Source of the DNA: Ignavibacterium sp.
GTDB taxonomy: Bacteria; Zixibacteria; MSB-5A5; GN15; PGXB01
Assembly (NCBI GenBank): GCA_020724775.1
Contig: DYGG01000025.1
Location: 1 to 46,105, forward strand
Reading direction: 5' to 3'
Length of the DNA stretch: 46,105 bases
Shown here: in pieces, positions 16,260 through 27,059 of the stretch
How the letters are laid out: each line of letters begins with the position of its first letter
Numbering within the stretch: the first letter of the stretch is position 1
Notes under the pieces: generated by a model
Told to the model about the DNA's origin: nothing
What the model saw: the letters and a program-made list of their open reading frames with translations, nothing else
Database searches by the model: none
Position numbers and translations under genes: made by a program

Positions 16260-17009
16260 TTAGAGTATCCCCTTCTGTCTTTCCTGAATCTGGCGGTCAA
16301 AAACAAATCGCACCAGACGGTTCTGAACGCCTGCGGTAAACCCTTTTACCGGCGCCGGCAGCACCGCCATCTCGGTGGCGCTGAAATATTTGGAGAGATT
16401 ACGTTCCAGAATGAACTCCACCCCGGCACAGCGGGCGTCATTCATCCGGACTATCCGGCAACAGCATGTCGCCAGGAGACGTGGCATTGAGAGTTTTTCG
16501 TATTCCGACAGTTTGATGAAGAGCAAATCCCCTTTCTTTACTGATTCATCTACTTTTAGAAGAAGTCCACCTGCGGAAATATTTATCGAATGAGAATTGT
16601 TCCACTTCATCATGGATAAATCGATTATCGCCGAGGGTCTTTTGAGCAGGGCGTACTTCAGGTCAATCTTCATATCAATTCGAACGTATTGCCTCCGCTG
16701 CACCCGTTCCATGTTTCCAATGGAATAGATCTGGAGCATTCCGCCCGTTTGCTCCCCCAACGAGCGAATCCGCGCCGGGAAACGATAAAGAGCGTCGGGG
16801 CGCATGAACTGCACATAGACGGCGGCGTTGGCTGTTAAAAGACGACTCCCGCCGACAAAATCCGGCTTGGTAATCACAAGGCCGTCGCTGTTGAAATCTT
16901 CTATCCGGGACAGATAAACTCCCTGGTCGCCATCTTCCCCGACAACTACTTCAATTCTATCCCACAACTTGAAGGGAAGGTTGGTGGGGTACTTAGTTGC
17001 CTTATCCAT
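16260..17009 (-). CDS. YcgR-like PilZ protein (first of three)
   Basis: A 249-residue protein with the same layout as the next gene: N-terminal YcgR-type domain (about 15-95) and a PilZ domain with RRQYVR (105-110) and NISAGG (143-148). A linker segment of about 30 residues between the two motifs (SAIIDLSMMKWNNSH) is shared in position with its paralogue, supporting duplication. Predicted role: c-di-GMP-responsive control of motility. It lies 9 bp after the DUF2225 gene. Confidence 0.87.
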   Translation of the reverse strand: MDKATKYPTNLPFKLWDRIEVVVGEDGDQGVYLSRIEDFNSDGLVITKPDFVGGSRLLTANAAVYVQFMRPDALYRFPARIRSLGEQTGGMLQIYSIGNMERVQRRQYVRIDMKIDLKYALLKRPSAIIDLSMMKWNNSHSINISAGGLLLKVDESVKKGDLLFIKLSEYEKLSMPRLLATCCCRIVRMNDARCAGVEFILERNLSKYFSATEMAVLPAPVKGFTAGVQNRLVRFVFDRQIQERQKGIL

Positions 17010-17018
17010 TCTGTTTCA

Positions 17019-18203
17019 CTACACCGCTTTGGCTTCCGCCAGGTTATGACGCCCCTGCTCTATTGCCAATTCCAGAATCTTGCGCGCCAGCGCCGTGCGA
17101 CTCTGGTCCCCTTTGTTCTTGTAAATAAATTCCTGGCCGGTTCGAATGGTCGTATTGAAGTATTCCCGGGCGGTGTCGTAATCGCCTATCCGCCGCGAAA
17201 GTTCGGCTATCAGATACGATGCCTGAATCTGCTGGTTTCCTTCGGCGATATCGCGCCCCTCTTCAAAGGCGATTTTGTAATATTTGACGGCGTACTTCAG
17301 CGCCTCTTTTTCATTGAGAGGAACACCGTCCCATTTCTCTTTAATATGAATCAAGAAGTCGTAGAAGGACCGGTGGGCGTGAAAACCGGCCTGAGTGTCG
17401 TCGCCTACCCCCCCCAGCGCCGTTTTCTTCAGTTCACGGTTGAGTTCCTCCAGAGCAGTCAACTTGCCTTCCAGCAATCCAATCAGGTCGCGGCTCGATG
17501 AAATCTCCAGGTCATATTTGTCCTTTATGGGATAAAGAAGCGATTTCACTTCGGCCGGAATTTTCTCATCCTCAAACTGTGCCCCGATGGTTTGCTCAAA
17601 CGCTTTGAGCCGTTCTCGTGCGGCTACCAGAGCGCTCCCCACAGCGTCGAACTTATGGTCAATATCTATCAAGTGTCCCTTTATAGCCTGATTGTTGGTG
17701 CTTTCGCCGTTATCCATCTCCCGGAAAATCCAGCCAATTCTGAGGTAAAATCTCCCGAGGTCAAGGTCCATCTGCTTCTCGTTCAGAGTCTCGTCAATGA
17801 TTGTCAGGAGCAGTTTCAGAATGGCGGTTTCGCTGGGATGCCGATTCGGGTCCAGTTCCTGTCCGATCGCCTTGATTACCGAATCGGAACGCGCCAGCAT
17901 ATCGAGGTGACGCTCTTTGACGGTCTTCAGACGGTACGTCTTGAAGTAGGAATCCTCTTTCCAGTCCTTGAAACTGTTGTTGAATTCCCTTGAATAAAAG
18001 CAGTTGGCGCAGGTGGCGGTGAAATAGAGAAGAGGATTATATGCCTGATAGCGCGGGTTGCGCCATTTGCGACCCGATGGACAAAAATCAGTGTCGCGCT
18101 CCGCTTCCGTATAAGCGCCGACGCGGATGGTCTCGTATTCGTTCACCGTTTTACAGATGGGACATTCCACCTTGGTCATAAAAAAGGGTGATTCCGTCCC
18201 CAT
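17019..18203 (-). CDS. DUF2225 protein with a zinc-ribbon-like Cys set and TPR-like tail
   Basis: A 394-residue cytoplasmic protein. The N-terminus carries CPIC (14-17) and CANC (65-68), a probable zinc site, with the DUF2225 context (NPLLYFTATCANCFYS). The C-terminal half is helical and TPR-like (ASYLIAELSRRIGDYDTAREYFNTTI). The role of the family is unknown. The ATG overlaps the upstream stop by 1 bp (TAATG), and GAGG lies upstream; an internal ATG at 18179 has no ribosome binding site. Its fixed place between fliA and the PilZ genes suggests a link to motility or its signalling. Confidence 0.8.
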   Translation of the reverse strand: MGTESPFFMTKVECPICKTVNEYETIRVGAYTEAERDTDFCPSGRKWRNPRYQAYNPLLYFTATCANCFYSREFNNSFKDWKEDSYFKTYRLKTVKERHLDMLARSDSVIKAIGQELDPNRHPSETAILKLLLTIIDETLNEKQMDLDLGRFYLRIGWIFREMDNGESTNNQAIKGHLIDIDHKFDAVGSALVAARERLKAFEQTIGAQFEDEKIPAEVKSLLYPIKDKYDLEISSSRDLIGLLEGKLTALEELNRELKKTALGGVGDDTQAGFHAHRSFYDFLIHIKEKWDGVPLNEKEALKYAVKYYKIAFEEGRDIAEGNQQIQASYLIAELSRRIGDYDTAREYFNTTIRTGQEFIYKNKGDQSRTALARKILELAIEQGRHNLAEAKAV

Positions 18204-18649
18204 TATCTCATCCTCGCTTTCCCTTGAAGTTTCTGGCTCTGCTTTATCAGGGTTATCTCGGCTTCGGTAACCGGAAGAATCTTCTGTACCGTGGCGGTTC
18301 GCTTCTTCTGAGCCAGCATCTCGCGCGCCTGTTCCAGTATTTCTTTGCGGTCCCGCACCCGATATTCGCCGCGCAGCGCGCCGGGCGTATCGGACTTACT
18401 TATAGAGTCATTGTCAACCAGTCGCACGAACTGGGCATCCGGCAATGTTCTTTCCGGACGACCGGGCGAAGTAGCGTCAACGACATCCGCTCTCGTAATC
18501 GCCGCGGCATTATTTCTTCCGGCAGCGCGCCCCTGACGGCTTGTCGAAATCCAGTGATAGACATAAAAAGTCAAAATCCCGGCGGTTAAAAATCCGGTAA
18601 AATTCAATCCTATATCCAGAAGTTGTAAAGGTGAAAATCCCATTTTCAT
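18203..18649 (-). CDS. Single-pass membrane protein of unknown function in the flagellar operon
   Basis: A 148-residue protein with one N-terminal transmembrane helix (about 10-32, LDIGLNFTGFLTAGILTFYVYHW) and a long charged cytoplasmic tail with a heptad-like helix (RKEILEQAREMLAQKKRTA). No family recognised. It overlaps the DUF2225 gene by 1 bp and follows the 99-residue protein after 11 bp, so it is co-transcribed with fliA. It could anchor a partner at the membrane. Confidence 0.6.
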   Translation of the reverse strand: MKMGFSPLQLLDIGLNFTGFLTAGILTFYVYHWISTSRQGRAAGRNNAAAITRADVVDATSPGRPERTLPDAQFVRLVDNDSISKSDTPGALRGEYRVRDRKEILEQAREMLAQKKRTATVQKILPVTEAEITLIKQSQKLQGKARMR

Positions 18650-18660
18650 TATTCCTTTCT

Positions 18661-18960
18661 TCAGGCTTTCAGATCCAGATGTTCCGGCGGGGAACCTGGC
18701 TCACTTTCTTCGTCCTTTCGCTGGTCATCCTTCTTCTTATCCTTATTCTTCTCTTCCTGTTTCTCTTTATCTTTGCTGATGATTATCAGGTCGGTTTTTT
18801 CGGTCTCGTGTGTCCGTTCGGCGTCAACGGTCGCTTTATCTTTGATGGCTGCCGCCACCTGCCGCTGCTCCATCTCGGAATGCGCCTTCTGTATCTGGTT
18901 AATTTTTCCGGCGACTTCCGTCTTGGAGAGATTGTCCGAAAGTTCCACGGGACGAATCAT
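18661..18960 (-). CDS. Small charged protein directly after fliA
   Basis: A 99-residue, highly charged protein: an N-terminal helix (MIRPVELSDNLSKTEV) and a Lys/Glu/Asp-rich C-terminal tail that looks disordered. It lies 14 bp after the fliA stop. The FlgM anti-sigma-28 protein is also small and near-disordered and is sometimes found by fliA, but the FlgM C-terminal motif is not evident, so I do not call it FlgM. Co-transcription with fliA is clear from the spacing. Confidence 0.55.
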   Translation of the reverse strand: MIRPVELSDNLSKTEVAGKINQIQKAHSEMEQRQVAAAIKDKATVDAERTHETEKTDLIIISKDKEKQEEKNKDKKKDDQRKDEESEPGSPPEHLDLKA

Positions 18961-18974
18961 ATCTGTATTCCTCT

Positions 18975-19850
18975 TTAGCCGCTCAAGGCAAATTTCTCCC
19001 GAATCATGCCGCGCAACTTGATGACCGCCTTAGTGTGTATCTGCGAAACCCGGGATTCGGAGATAGACATTACTTCTCCGATTTCCTTGAGAGTCAATTC
19101 CTCAAAGTAGTAGAGGGCAATGACCAGTTTCTCCTGTTCCGTGAGACGGTCAATGGCGGTGACCAGAAACGCCCGCAGTTCCCCTTTCTCCATATCGCCC
19201 AGAGCGGTCGCTTTCGCCTCATCTCTGATCGTTTCGATACGGGGAACCTGGCGGTTGTCGTCTTCACGATAGATGGTCTCATCGAGAGAGAGCAGTGATG
19301 AACCGCTGACATCGCCGATGGCGTGCATTAATTCCTCCACGGAGCATTTGAGTTTCATAGCCAATTCCGCTTCGGTCGGGGGCCGACCAAAATCATTTTC
19401 CAGTTCTAATAAGGCTCGTTCAATTTCACGCGAGCGGGCGCGCGTTGAGCGCGGCACCCAGTCGAGAGCGCGCAGCTCGTCAAGAATCGCTCCCCGGATA
19501 CGGGGGACGGCGAAGGTCTCAAACTTCACTCCCCGGGTCGGGTCAAAATTCCGAAACGCTTCCACCAGACCGATGACGCCGGTGTTAATAAGATCGGCAA
19601 GTTCTACCGAACGGGGAAAACCGATCGCCATCCGACCGGCAACGTTTCGCACCAGCGGCAGATACTGCTTGAGCAATCGTGCCCGTATCTCCGGATTGCC
19701 GTCGCGCTGATATCGAATCCAATCGATTGATAACTCGGCCGGCTTCCGCGGCGGCATCGTTTCCTTCGGGGCGCGATAGACCGACACCCGCCGGGTCTTT
19801 CCCGCATTTTTCTCCTCCCGTTTGCCTCGACTTTTGCGTGTGCTAATCAT
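18975..19850 (-). CDS. fliA: Flagellar sigma factor FliA/WhiG (sigma-28)
   Basis: A 291-residue sigma-70-family factor of the FliA/WhiG group, which directs RNA polymerase to late flagellar genes. Region 2 is clear (LVRNVAGRMAIGF, then DLINTGVIGLVEAFRNFDPTRGVKFETFAVPRIRGAILDELR), region 3 follows, and region 4 ends in a helix-turn-helix (LTLKEIGEVMSISESRVSQIHTKAV). A basic N-terminal extension of about 40 residues (MISTRKSRGKREEK) is unusual for FliA. The stop of flhG lies 7 bp upstream, and the small charged protein follows. Confidence 0.93.
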   Translation of the reverse strand: MISTRKSRGKREEKNAGKTRRVSVYRAPKETMPPRKPAELSIDWIRYQRDGNPEIRARLLKQYLPLVRNVAGRMAIGFPRSVELADLINTGVIGLVEAFRNFDPTRGVKFETFAVPRIRGAILDELRALDWVPRSTRARSREIERALLELENDFGRPPTEAELAMKLKCSVEELMHAIGDVSGSSLLSLDETIYREDDNRQVPRIETIRDEAKATALGDMEKGELRAFLVTAIDRLTEQEKLVIALYYFEELTLKEIGEVMSISESRVSQIHTKAVIKLRGMIREKFALSG

Positions 19851-19857
19851 TTGAATG

Positions 19858-20730
19858 CTATTCCTTTATATCGGCTGCTACTATGTGGGAATTTATCTTT
19901 TCCTTGTTTTCTTTTGCTAAACCTTCAAGAAGATTCCCGCTCTCGCGAAGAATCAGTTTCGAAAGGTCCTCTATACCCTGCCCCGAGATTGAATTTCCAT
20001 CCAATTGGAAAAGAGGCTTTTGCGCTCCTATCGACTCGGCAACGCGCGAATCTTCAAGCAGATATCCGGCGTCATGAGGGACCCGTCTCAGGAACCGCTC
20101 TGTCAAATAAGAAAATTTCTGATAGATATACTGCGCTTCCCCGGCGTTCTTTACGCGGTTGTTCAAAATATGCACAGTCAACTGGCGATTGGCTTTCAAA
20201 ATGTACTTGAACAGACCATATCCGTCGGCAATCGCCGTCAGTTCCGGATTTATAACGATGAGATTCAGGTCCGAAGCCGATGCCGCCAGCGCCACCAGTT
20301 CCACTATTCCCGACGCGGTATCGAGCACCAGAAAATCATAAGAGGCAAACAGACGGCGCAAATTCGAAAGCATGCGCGCGAAATCGGCTTCGTGGAATGA
20401 CTCGGCCGCTTTGCTTAGCGATGCCGATGCCACTACACGAAGATATTCGTTGACCGGGGCAATGTTGGTCGTCCCGCTTTTCTCCGGATGAATCATATCA
20501 TACAATGTCGCCTGCGGCATTACATTTGCCAAAATATGCTGATTGCCGAAATGCCAGTCGGCATCAATTATGACGGTGTGAAACTGACGACGCGCCAATT
20601 CTGAAGCCAGATTGAAAGATATCACCGATTTCCCCACCCCTCCTTTGCCGGACAGGATAGAGACCACAAAGGGACGCTGTTTCGGCGCCGCCGATAGATT
20701 ATCAAGACTGCGGAGACGATTAATGGTCAT
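19858..20730 (-). CDS. flhG: FlhG/FleN MinD-like ATPase
   Basis: A 290-residue deviant-Walker ATPase of the MinD/ParA type with KGGVGKS at 29-35, DADWHFGNQ and a C-terminal helical tail. FlhG (FleN/YlxH) sets flagellar number and place by acting on FlhF and on the flagellar regulator. The N-terminus (INRLRSLDNL) recalls the DQAxxLR segment that stimulates FlhF, only loosely. It overlaps the flhF end by 11 bp and precedes fliA, the usual order. Confident from motifs and context. Confidence 0.92.
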   Translation of the reverse strand: MTINRLRSLDNLSAAPKQRPFVVSILSGKGGVGKSVISFNLASELARRQFHTVIIDADWHFGNQHILANVMPQATLYDMIHPEKSGTTNIAPVNEYLRVVASASLSKAAESFHEADFARMLSNLRRLFASYDFLVLDTASGIVELVALAASASDLNLIVINPELTAIADGYGLFKYILKANRQLTVHILNNRVKNAGEAQYIYQKFSYLTERFLRRVPHDAGYLLEDSRVAESIGAQKPLFQLDGNSISGQGIEDLSKLILRESGNLLEGLAKENKEKINSHIVAADIKE

Positions 20731-21836
20731 TTTGATTTTCCTCCAGATTGAGAAGTCGCCGCGCCAGCGCCGCCGGGTTTGGTCGTTCCAGAAGCCCGCT
20801 TCCGGCGGGAGTCTGGGAAATCAATGCCAGCGGTTTTTCCAGATACTGGTTCAGGGTGATAATGCCGCCCCAGCGACCGGTTTCATCAAGATGGCTCGCC
20901 AGCAGATGAGTCGGTCTCAGGTAATCGAATAAGCCCACGGCATCCACCAAATCGGAGGTGCGGGTGCAGACGGAAAAAACCAGGAAGAGTATATCCGGGT
21001 TCAATTTTTCCAACCGCTTTATAAGCGTCGATATCTTCTTATCCTGACAGCGGAACGAGGGAGTGTCAACCAGCAGTATGGAATCATCGGTGTGATTGCT
21101 TTCCGGCACGCCGGTCAAATCGAGCGGCAACCCCAGTATGTCGGCGTAGCCGCCAATCTCTTCGTACGATGACACCTTCAGGTTATCCAGCGATGCCAGT
21201 GTAACTTTCTTGCTCTCTTTGATAGCCAGACGGGCCGCCATCTTTGCTAATGCGGCAGTTTTTCCCGAACCGGACGGTCCCGCAAAGACTATTTTCATAC
21301 CGGCTTTGATTTCGAGCGCAGGACTGATAACTTTGTTCATCAGTGTCGTCATCACTTCCAGTGCGGCGACATTGATTTGGTCGTCAGTTACCTCTTTCTT
21401 GGCGGTATCATCGATAATCTGCCGGACAATCTCCTCCGGAATATCGGAATCGAGTAGATTGAGAAAGAGCGGTTTATACGTGGGCGAAATTTCGGGGGAA
21501 ATCATCCCGGCCCGGTTCGACTTGATAATCAGGTCGATTTTCTTATCCAGTCTGTCGGCGAACTCGAGCGGCTCGGATATGTCCGGCGGTAAAGGAGTCT
21601 CAACATCACGCTTAATTGCTTCCGCATCTTCATTCCGGACAGCCGGGCTTTCTTTGACCGGCGCCGTTTTCCTCGCCACCGATTTCTCATCAATACAGGC
21701 GGTGACTTCTACCCGGTGCCCGGTCAGTGCCGTTTCCTCCGGCGGGCAGTGACGTGTCCGCAGTATGATAGCGTCATTGCCGAGTTCTTCCTTAATCATC
21801 TTAAGGGCATTGGCAACGCCGGGAGCCGAATATGAT

Positions 21837-21847
<11 letters not shown>
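20720..21847 (-). CDS. flhF: FlhF, SRP-type GTPase (with divergent G motifs)
   Basis: A 375-residue protein with a typical FlhF N-terminus (MIIKSYSAPGVANALKMIKEELGNDAIILRTR), then an N domain and an SRP-type GTPase domain. G1 is intact (GPSGSGKT, 190-197), but G3 reads DTPSF (261-265) instead of DTAGR, the G4 set is SHLDET (318-323) instead of TKLDET, and the DTYRxGA segment reads LDNLKVSS near 220-227. FlhF recruits early flagellar parts to the pole. Start and end overlap flhA and flhG by 11 bp each. The alterations may weaken GTPase activity or dimerisation. Confidence 0.9.
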
Positions 21848-23912
<2,065 letters not shown>

Positions 23913-23914
23913 TA

Positions 23915-24982
23915 TCAGACCTCAGCCCCTTTAAGGCGATAAACATAAGCGAGCACCTCGGCAACCGCCCGGTACAGTTTCGCCGGCACCAGAGAACCGA
24001 CCTCGCACATGCTGAAGAGGGCCCGCGCCAGAGGGGGATTTTCGACCACGGGGACATTCGCTTCACGGGCAATCTCTTTGATCTTTTGAGCGATTAAGCG
24101 CTCTCCCTTGGCAACCACCATGGGGGCATCCATTTCATCGGGGTTGTACTTGAGCGCCACCGCGATATGGGTCGGGTTGGTTACCACCACATCGGCTTTC
24201 GGTATATCCTGCATCATCCGTTTGCGCGACATTTCCCGCTGAATCTGCCGTATCCGCGATTTTATCTGCGGCGAGCCCTCGGTGTCTTTGTACTCGTCCT
24301 TGATTTCCTGACGGCTCATCCGGATTGACTTTTCGTAGTCGTATTTCTGATAGGCGTAATCGAGTATGCCGAGTATCAGCATGACGGCTCCAATCTGAAG
24401 CGTCGTTTTGAGAGCCATCGTCCCCATCGCTCCGGCGAAGACAGTGACAGAATTATCGGCAAGCAAATAGAAGGTATCCATCTGGGATGAAATCGCTTTG
24501 TAGCCGACAAAGCCGATGACGATCAATTTGACGGTATCCCGGAGCAGTTCCATGAGGGAGCGACCCGAAAAGAGTCTTTTGATGCCGTTGGCGAAATTAA
24601 GTTTCTCCGGTTTTGGTTCGAGCGGTTTGCCGGTGACAAGAAAGCCGACCTGCATCACATTAATACCGTATGCCACCACCACCAGAATCACCAGAATCGG
24701 CCCCATCAGGTAAAAGAAGGTGAGAATCCGGGTCGAAAGAAGCGCCAGAAGAGAATCATAGTCGGCGCTCATGGTGGGGGCTTCACGGAAGATAAATATC
24801 ATGAACTGCTGCAGTTGGCGAATGAGAAGCGGTCCCAGAAAATAGATAGCGGCTGAGCCCAGGCAGAGTATGACGGCCGAGTTGAGTTCCAGCGAACGGG
24901 CTACTTTCCCTTCTTCGCGGGCTTTCTCCCGTCGTCGGGGAGTTGCTTGTTCGGTTCGTTCTTGAAATTGCTCTTCTGCCAT
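23915..24982 (-). CDS. flhB: FlhB, flagellar export switch protein
   Basis: A 355-residue protein with four membrane helices and a cytoplasmic tail with the self-cleavage NPTH site (VVTNPTHIAVALKY). FlhB switches export from rod/hook to filament substrates after FliK signals hook length. The N-terminus (ERTEQATPRRREKAREEGKVARS) is typical. It lies 6 bp after fliR and 2 bp before flhA. Confidence 0.97.
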   Translation of the reverse strand: MAEEQFQERTEQATPRRREKAREEGKVARSLELNSAVILCLGSAAIYFLGPLLIRQLQQFMIFIFREAPTMSADYDSLLALLSTRILTFFYLMGPILVILVVVAYGINVMQVGFLVTGKPLEPKPEKLNFANGIKRLFSGRSLMELLRDTVKLIVIGFVGYKAISSQMDTFYLLADNSVTVFAGAMGTMALKTTLQIGAVMLILGILDYAYQKYDYEKSIRMSRQEIKDEYKDTEGSPQIKSRIRQIQREMSRKRMMQDIPKADVVVTNPTHIAVALKYNPDEMDAPMVVAKGERLIAQKIKEIAREANVPVVENPPLARALFSMCEVGSLVPAKLYRAVAEVLAYVYRLKGAEV

Positions 24983-24988
24983 ATCTCT

Positions 24989-25780
24989 CTATGATGCTGT
25001 TCCTAAACCATGGAGAAGTCGATGAACTTCGCTATTGAGAAACTCCACCGAACGCTCGATGACAAAACGGAAGACCGGGAGCGCTATCGCTATGACCAGT
25101 ATTCCGACCCCGATTTTCAGCGGCAAACCGACAATGAAAATGTTCATCTGGGGTACCGTCCGCGCCACCACTCCCAGCGCCACCTCGGTAAGAAAGAGGG
25201 TTATGATAACCGGTGCGCCAATTTTGATCGCCATCACAAAGGAGTAAGCGGAAAACCGGATAATGAAATCGAGGGCGCCGCCTGAAAAATCGAAAGACCC
25301 CACGGGAACTATCTTATAACTGTCGAACAGCGCCGAGATAATGGCGTGATGTCCGTCAATTGCCAGGAATATAAGCGCCGCCACAAAGAACCAAAACTCT
25401 CCAATCAGCGGTACTTCCGTTCCCATCTCCGGGTCCAGCACATTAACCAGAGAAAGCCCAATTTGATAGCCGACCAGTCCTCCCGCCATCTGAACCGCCA
25501 TGAAGAGAAGCGCAAAGAAAAAGCCGATAAGAAAACCGACCAGCATCTCTTTCGCCGCCAGAACGGCCAGAAGCCAGACGGAATTAACCGGCTCTATTGG
25601 GGTTTTGCCGACCGCCGGAATCAGAATAATTGCCAGCATTATCGCCAGCCCGGCTTTGACCATGCGAGGAATAAAGCGGTGACCAATTATCGGCGCCCCC
25701 AGAAACAGACCGGCCGCTCTAAAGGAGATTAAGAAGAAGGTCTCGAGTTTAGCGGCGCTGTATGTTACGAATTCAAACAT
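24989..25780 (-). CDS. fliR: FliR, flagellar export apparatus protein
   Basis: A 263-residue membrane protein with about six helices and the FliR pattern (RAAGLFLGAPIIGHRFIPRMVKAGLA near the N-terminus; VARTVPQMNIFIVGLPLKI). It forms the export gate core with FliP and FliQ. Unlike the rest of the run, it is separated from the upstream gene (fliQ) by 200 bp, where a sigma-54-like promoter lies, so flagellar export genes here may be expressed from an internal promoter. Confidence 0.95.
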   Translation of the reverse strand: MFEFVTYSAAKLETFFLISFRAAGLFLGAPIIGHRFIPRMVKAGLAIMLAIILIPAVGKTPIEPVNSVWLLAVLAAKEMLVGFLIGFFFALLFMAVQMAGGLVGYQIGLSLVNVLDPEMGTEVPLIGEFWFFVAALIFLAIDGHHAIISALFDSYKIVPVGSFDFSGGALDFIIRFSAYSFVMAIKIGAPVIITLFLTEVALGVVARTVPQMNIFIVGLPLKIGVGILVIAIALPVFRFVIERSVEFLNSEVHRLLHGLGTAS

Positions 25781-25821
25781 GGTCCTTTTACCTATAGTAC
25801 GGGTCTATCGTCAAGACTTTA

Positions 25822-25837
25822 ATCAAGTCCCGTGCCA
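25822..25837 (-). promoter_or_regulatory. Sigma-54-like promoter upstream of fliR
   Basis: The minus strand reads TGGCACG, four bases, then TTGAT, against the sigma-54 consensus TGGCACG-N4-TTGC. The -24 element is perfect; at -12 the GC is GA, which is a serious mismatch. The predicted start is near 25811, about 30 bp before the fliR ATG. The distance to the ATG (42 bp from the -12 end) matches that of the better site before the MotE-like gene. Confidence 0.45.
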
Positions 25838-25980
25838 GTTTGAAACAGCCCCAAAAATGAATGTAAGTTGCTATAATCTAAAAACTTAGAAATTCTGCGA
25901 TTGGTCTATTTGGAGAACCAGTAAGATGCTGCCGGAAAATAATGCCGAACACCTGAGAAATCTTTTCAATAGAGGCTTTC

Positions 25981-26244
25981 TCATAAGGCACTAATCATGC
26001 TGTAAAGATGATTGGTGAAATCGACCATTTTGCTGATAATCCAAGGGAGGAAAATCAGAAGCGACAGGGCCACGGCGATAATCTTGGGAATGAAAGTCAG
26101 GGTCATCTCATGGACCTGGGTGATAGCCTGCAGAATGGAAATTATTAAGCCAATCAAAAGTCCCGAAAGAAGCATCGGCGCCGATACCAGAAGCATAACT
26201 ATTAAGGCTTCACGCGCTAATGAGACGACCATATCGGGGGTCAT
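25981..26244 (-). CDS. fliQ: FliQ, flagellar export apparatus protein
   Basis: An 87-residue protein with two membrane helices (about 15-40 and 50-75) and the FliQ signature (SILQAITQVHEMTLTFIPKI). It is a part of the FliPQR gate. The usual length is 88-90 residues. It follows fliP after 10 bp. The 200-bp gap to fliR downstream is odd for this gene pair. Confidence 0.95.
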   Translation of the reverse strand: MTPDMVVSLAREALIVMLLVSAPMLLSGLLIGLIISILQAITQVHEMTLTFIPKIIAVALSLLIFLPWIISKMVDFTNHLYSMISAL

Positions 26245-26254
26245 AAATCAGCCT

Positions 26255-27004
26255 TCATTGAAACGATTCCACCAGCGATTTGACCAGCAGATACCAGCCA
26301 TCAACCAGCACAAACAGCAATATTTTGAAAGGCAATGCCACGATTGTAGGCGGCAACATCATCATACCCATCGACATCAGGACCGATGCCACAATCATAT
26401 CGATTATGAGAAACGGAACAAAGACCAGAAAGGCGATCTGGAAACCAGTCTTTAACTCGGAAAGAACAAATCCCGGAATAAGCACATGCAGGGGGATATC
26501 CTCGGGAGTATTCGGCTGGGGCAGTTCCGCTAAATTGACAAAGAGCGCCAGATCTTTTTCGCGGGTCTGCGCCAGCATGAATTCGCGAAAGGGAGTAATG
26601 CCTTTCTTAAAGGCTTCTTCTTTAGTGATTTTTTCTTCCAGGTACGGCTTCAGCCCTTCATTATAAGCCTTATTAGCCATCGGACTGATTATGAAAAAAG
26701 TTAGGATCAGGGAGAGAGAAAGAATCAGTTGATTGGGCGGAAGTTGCTGGGTGCCAATCGCCTGGCGCAAAAATCCCAACACTACTACTATTCGGACGAA
26801 GGATGTTACCATCAATATGATAGAGGGCGCCAGTGTCAGGACTGTCAGCAGGAGCACAATCTGCAGGGTTGCGGAAAGATCCGACGGTTTGGCTGATTGC
26901 CCCAGTTCTACCGAAATTTTAGGAACTCCCTGCGCAACGGCAGGAAGGGAGGTAACGACAGCGCAAAGCGCTGTCAAGATGACAATTTGCAGTTTCTTAT
27001 TCAT
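26255..27004 (-). CDS. fliP: FliP, flagellar export apparatus protein
   Basis: A 249-residue membrane protein with a cleavable signal peptide (residues about 1-25, VVTSLPAVAQG) and four helices. The signature LTLAPSIILMVTSFVRIVVVL and the motif ending MGMMMLPPTIVALPFKI are canonical. It forms the export channel core. The gap to fliO upstream is 55 bp. Confidence 0.96.
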   Translation of the reverse strand: MNKKLQIVILTALCAVVTSLPAVAQGVPKISVELGQSAKPSDLSATLQIVLLLTVLTLAPSIILMVTSFVRIVVVLGFLRQAIGTQQLPPNQLILSLSLILTFFIISPMANKAYNEGLKPYLEEKITKEEAFKKGITPFREFMLAQTREKDLALFVNLAELPQPNTPEDIPLHVLIPGFVLSELKTGFQIAFLVFVPFLIIDMIVASVLMSMGMMMLPPTIVALPFKILLFVLVDGWYLLVKSLVESFQ

Positions 27005-27059
27005 ATCCTATGAATCAAGACAATCCTATTGGGCGGCATCATGCCGCTATTTTATGCGC

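Noticed and set aside
18661-18960. FlgM anti-sigma-28 next to fliA
   Set aside because: Size and disorder fit, but the conserved C-terminal FlgM motif is not visible.
25781-25980. Sigma-28 (FliA) promoter before fliR
   Set aside because: TAAAG and GACGATA occur but only 2-3 bp apart instead of the expected gap of about 11-14.
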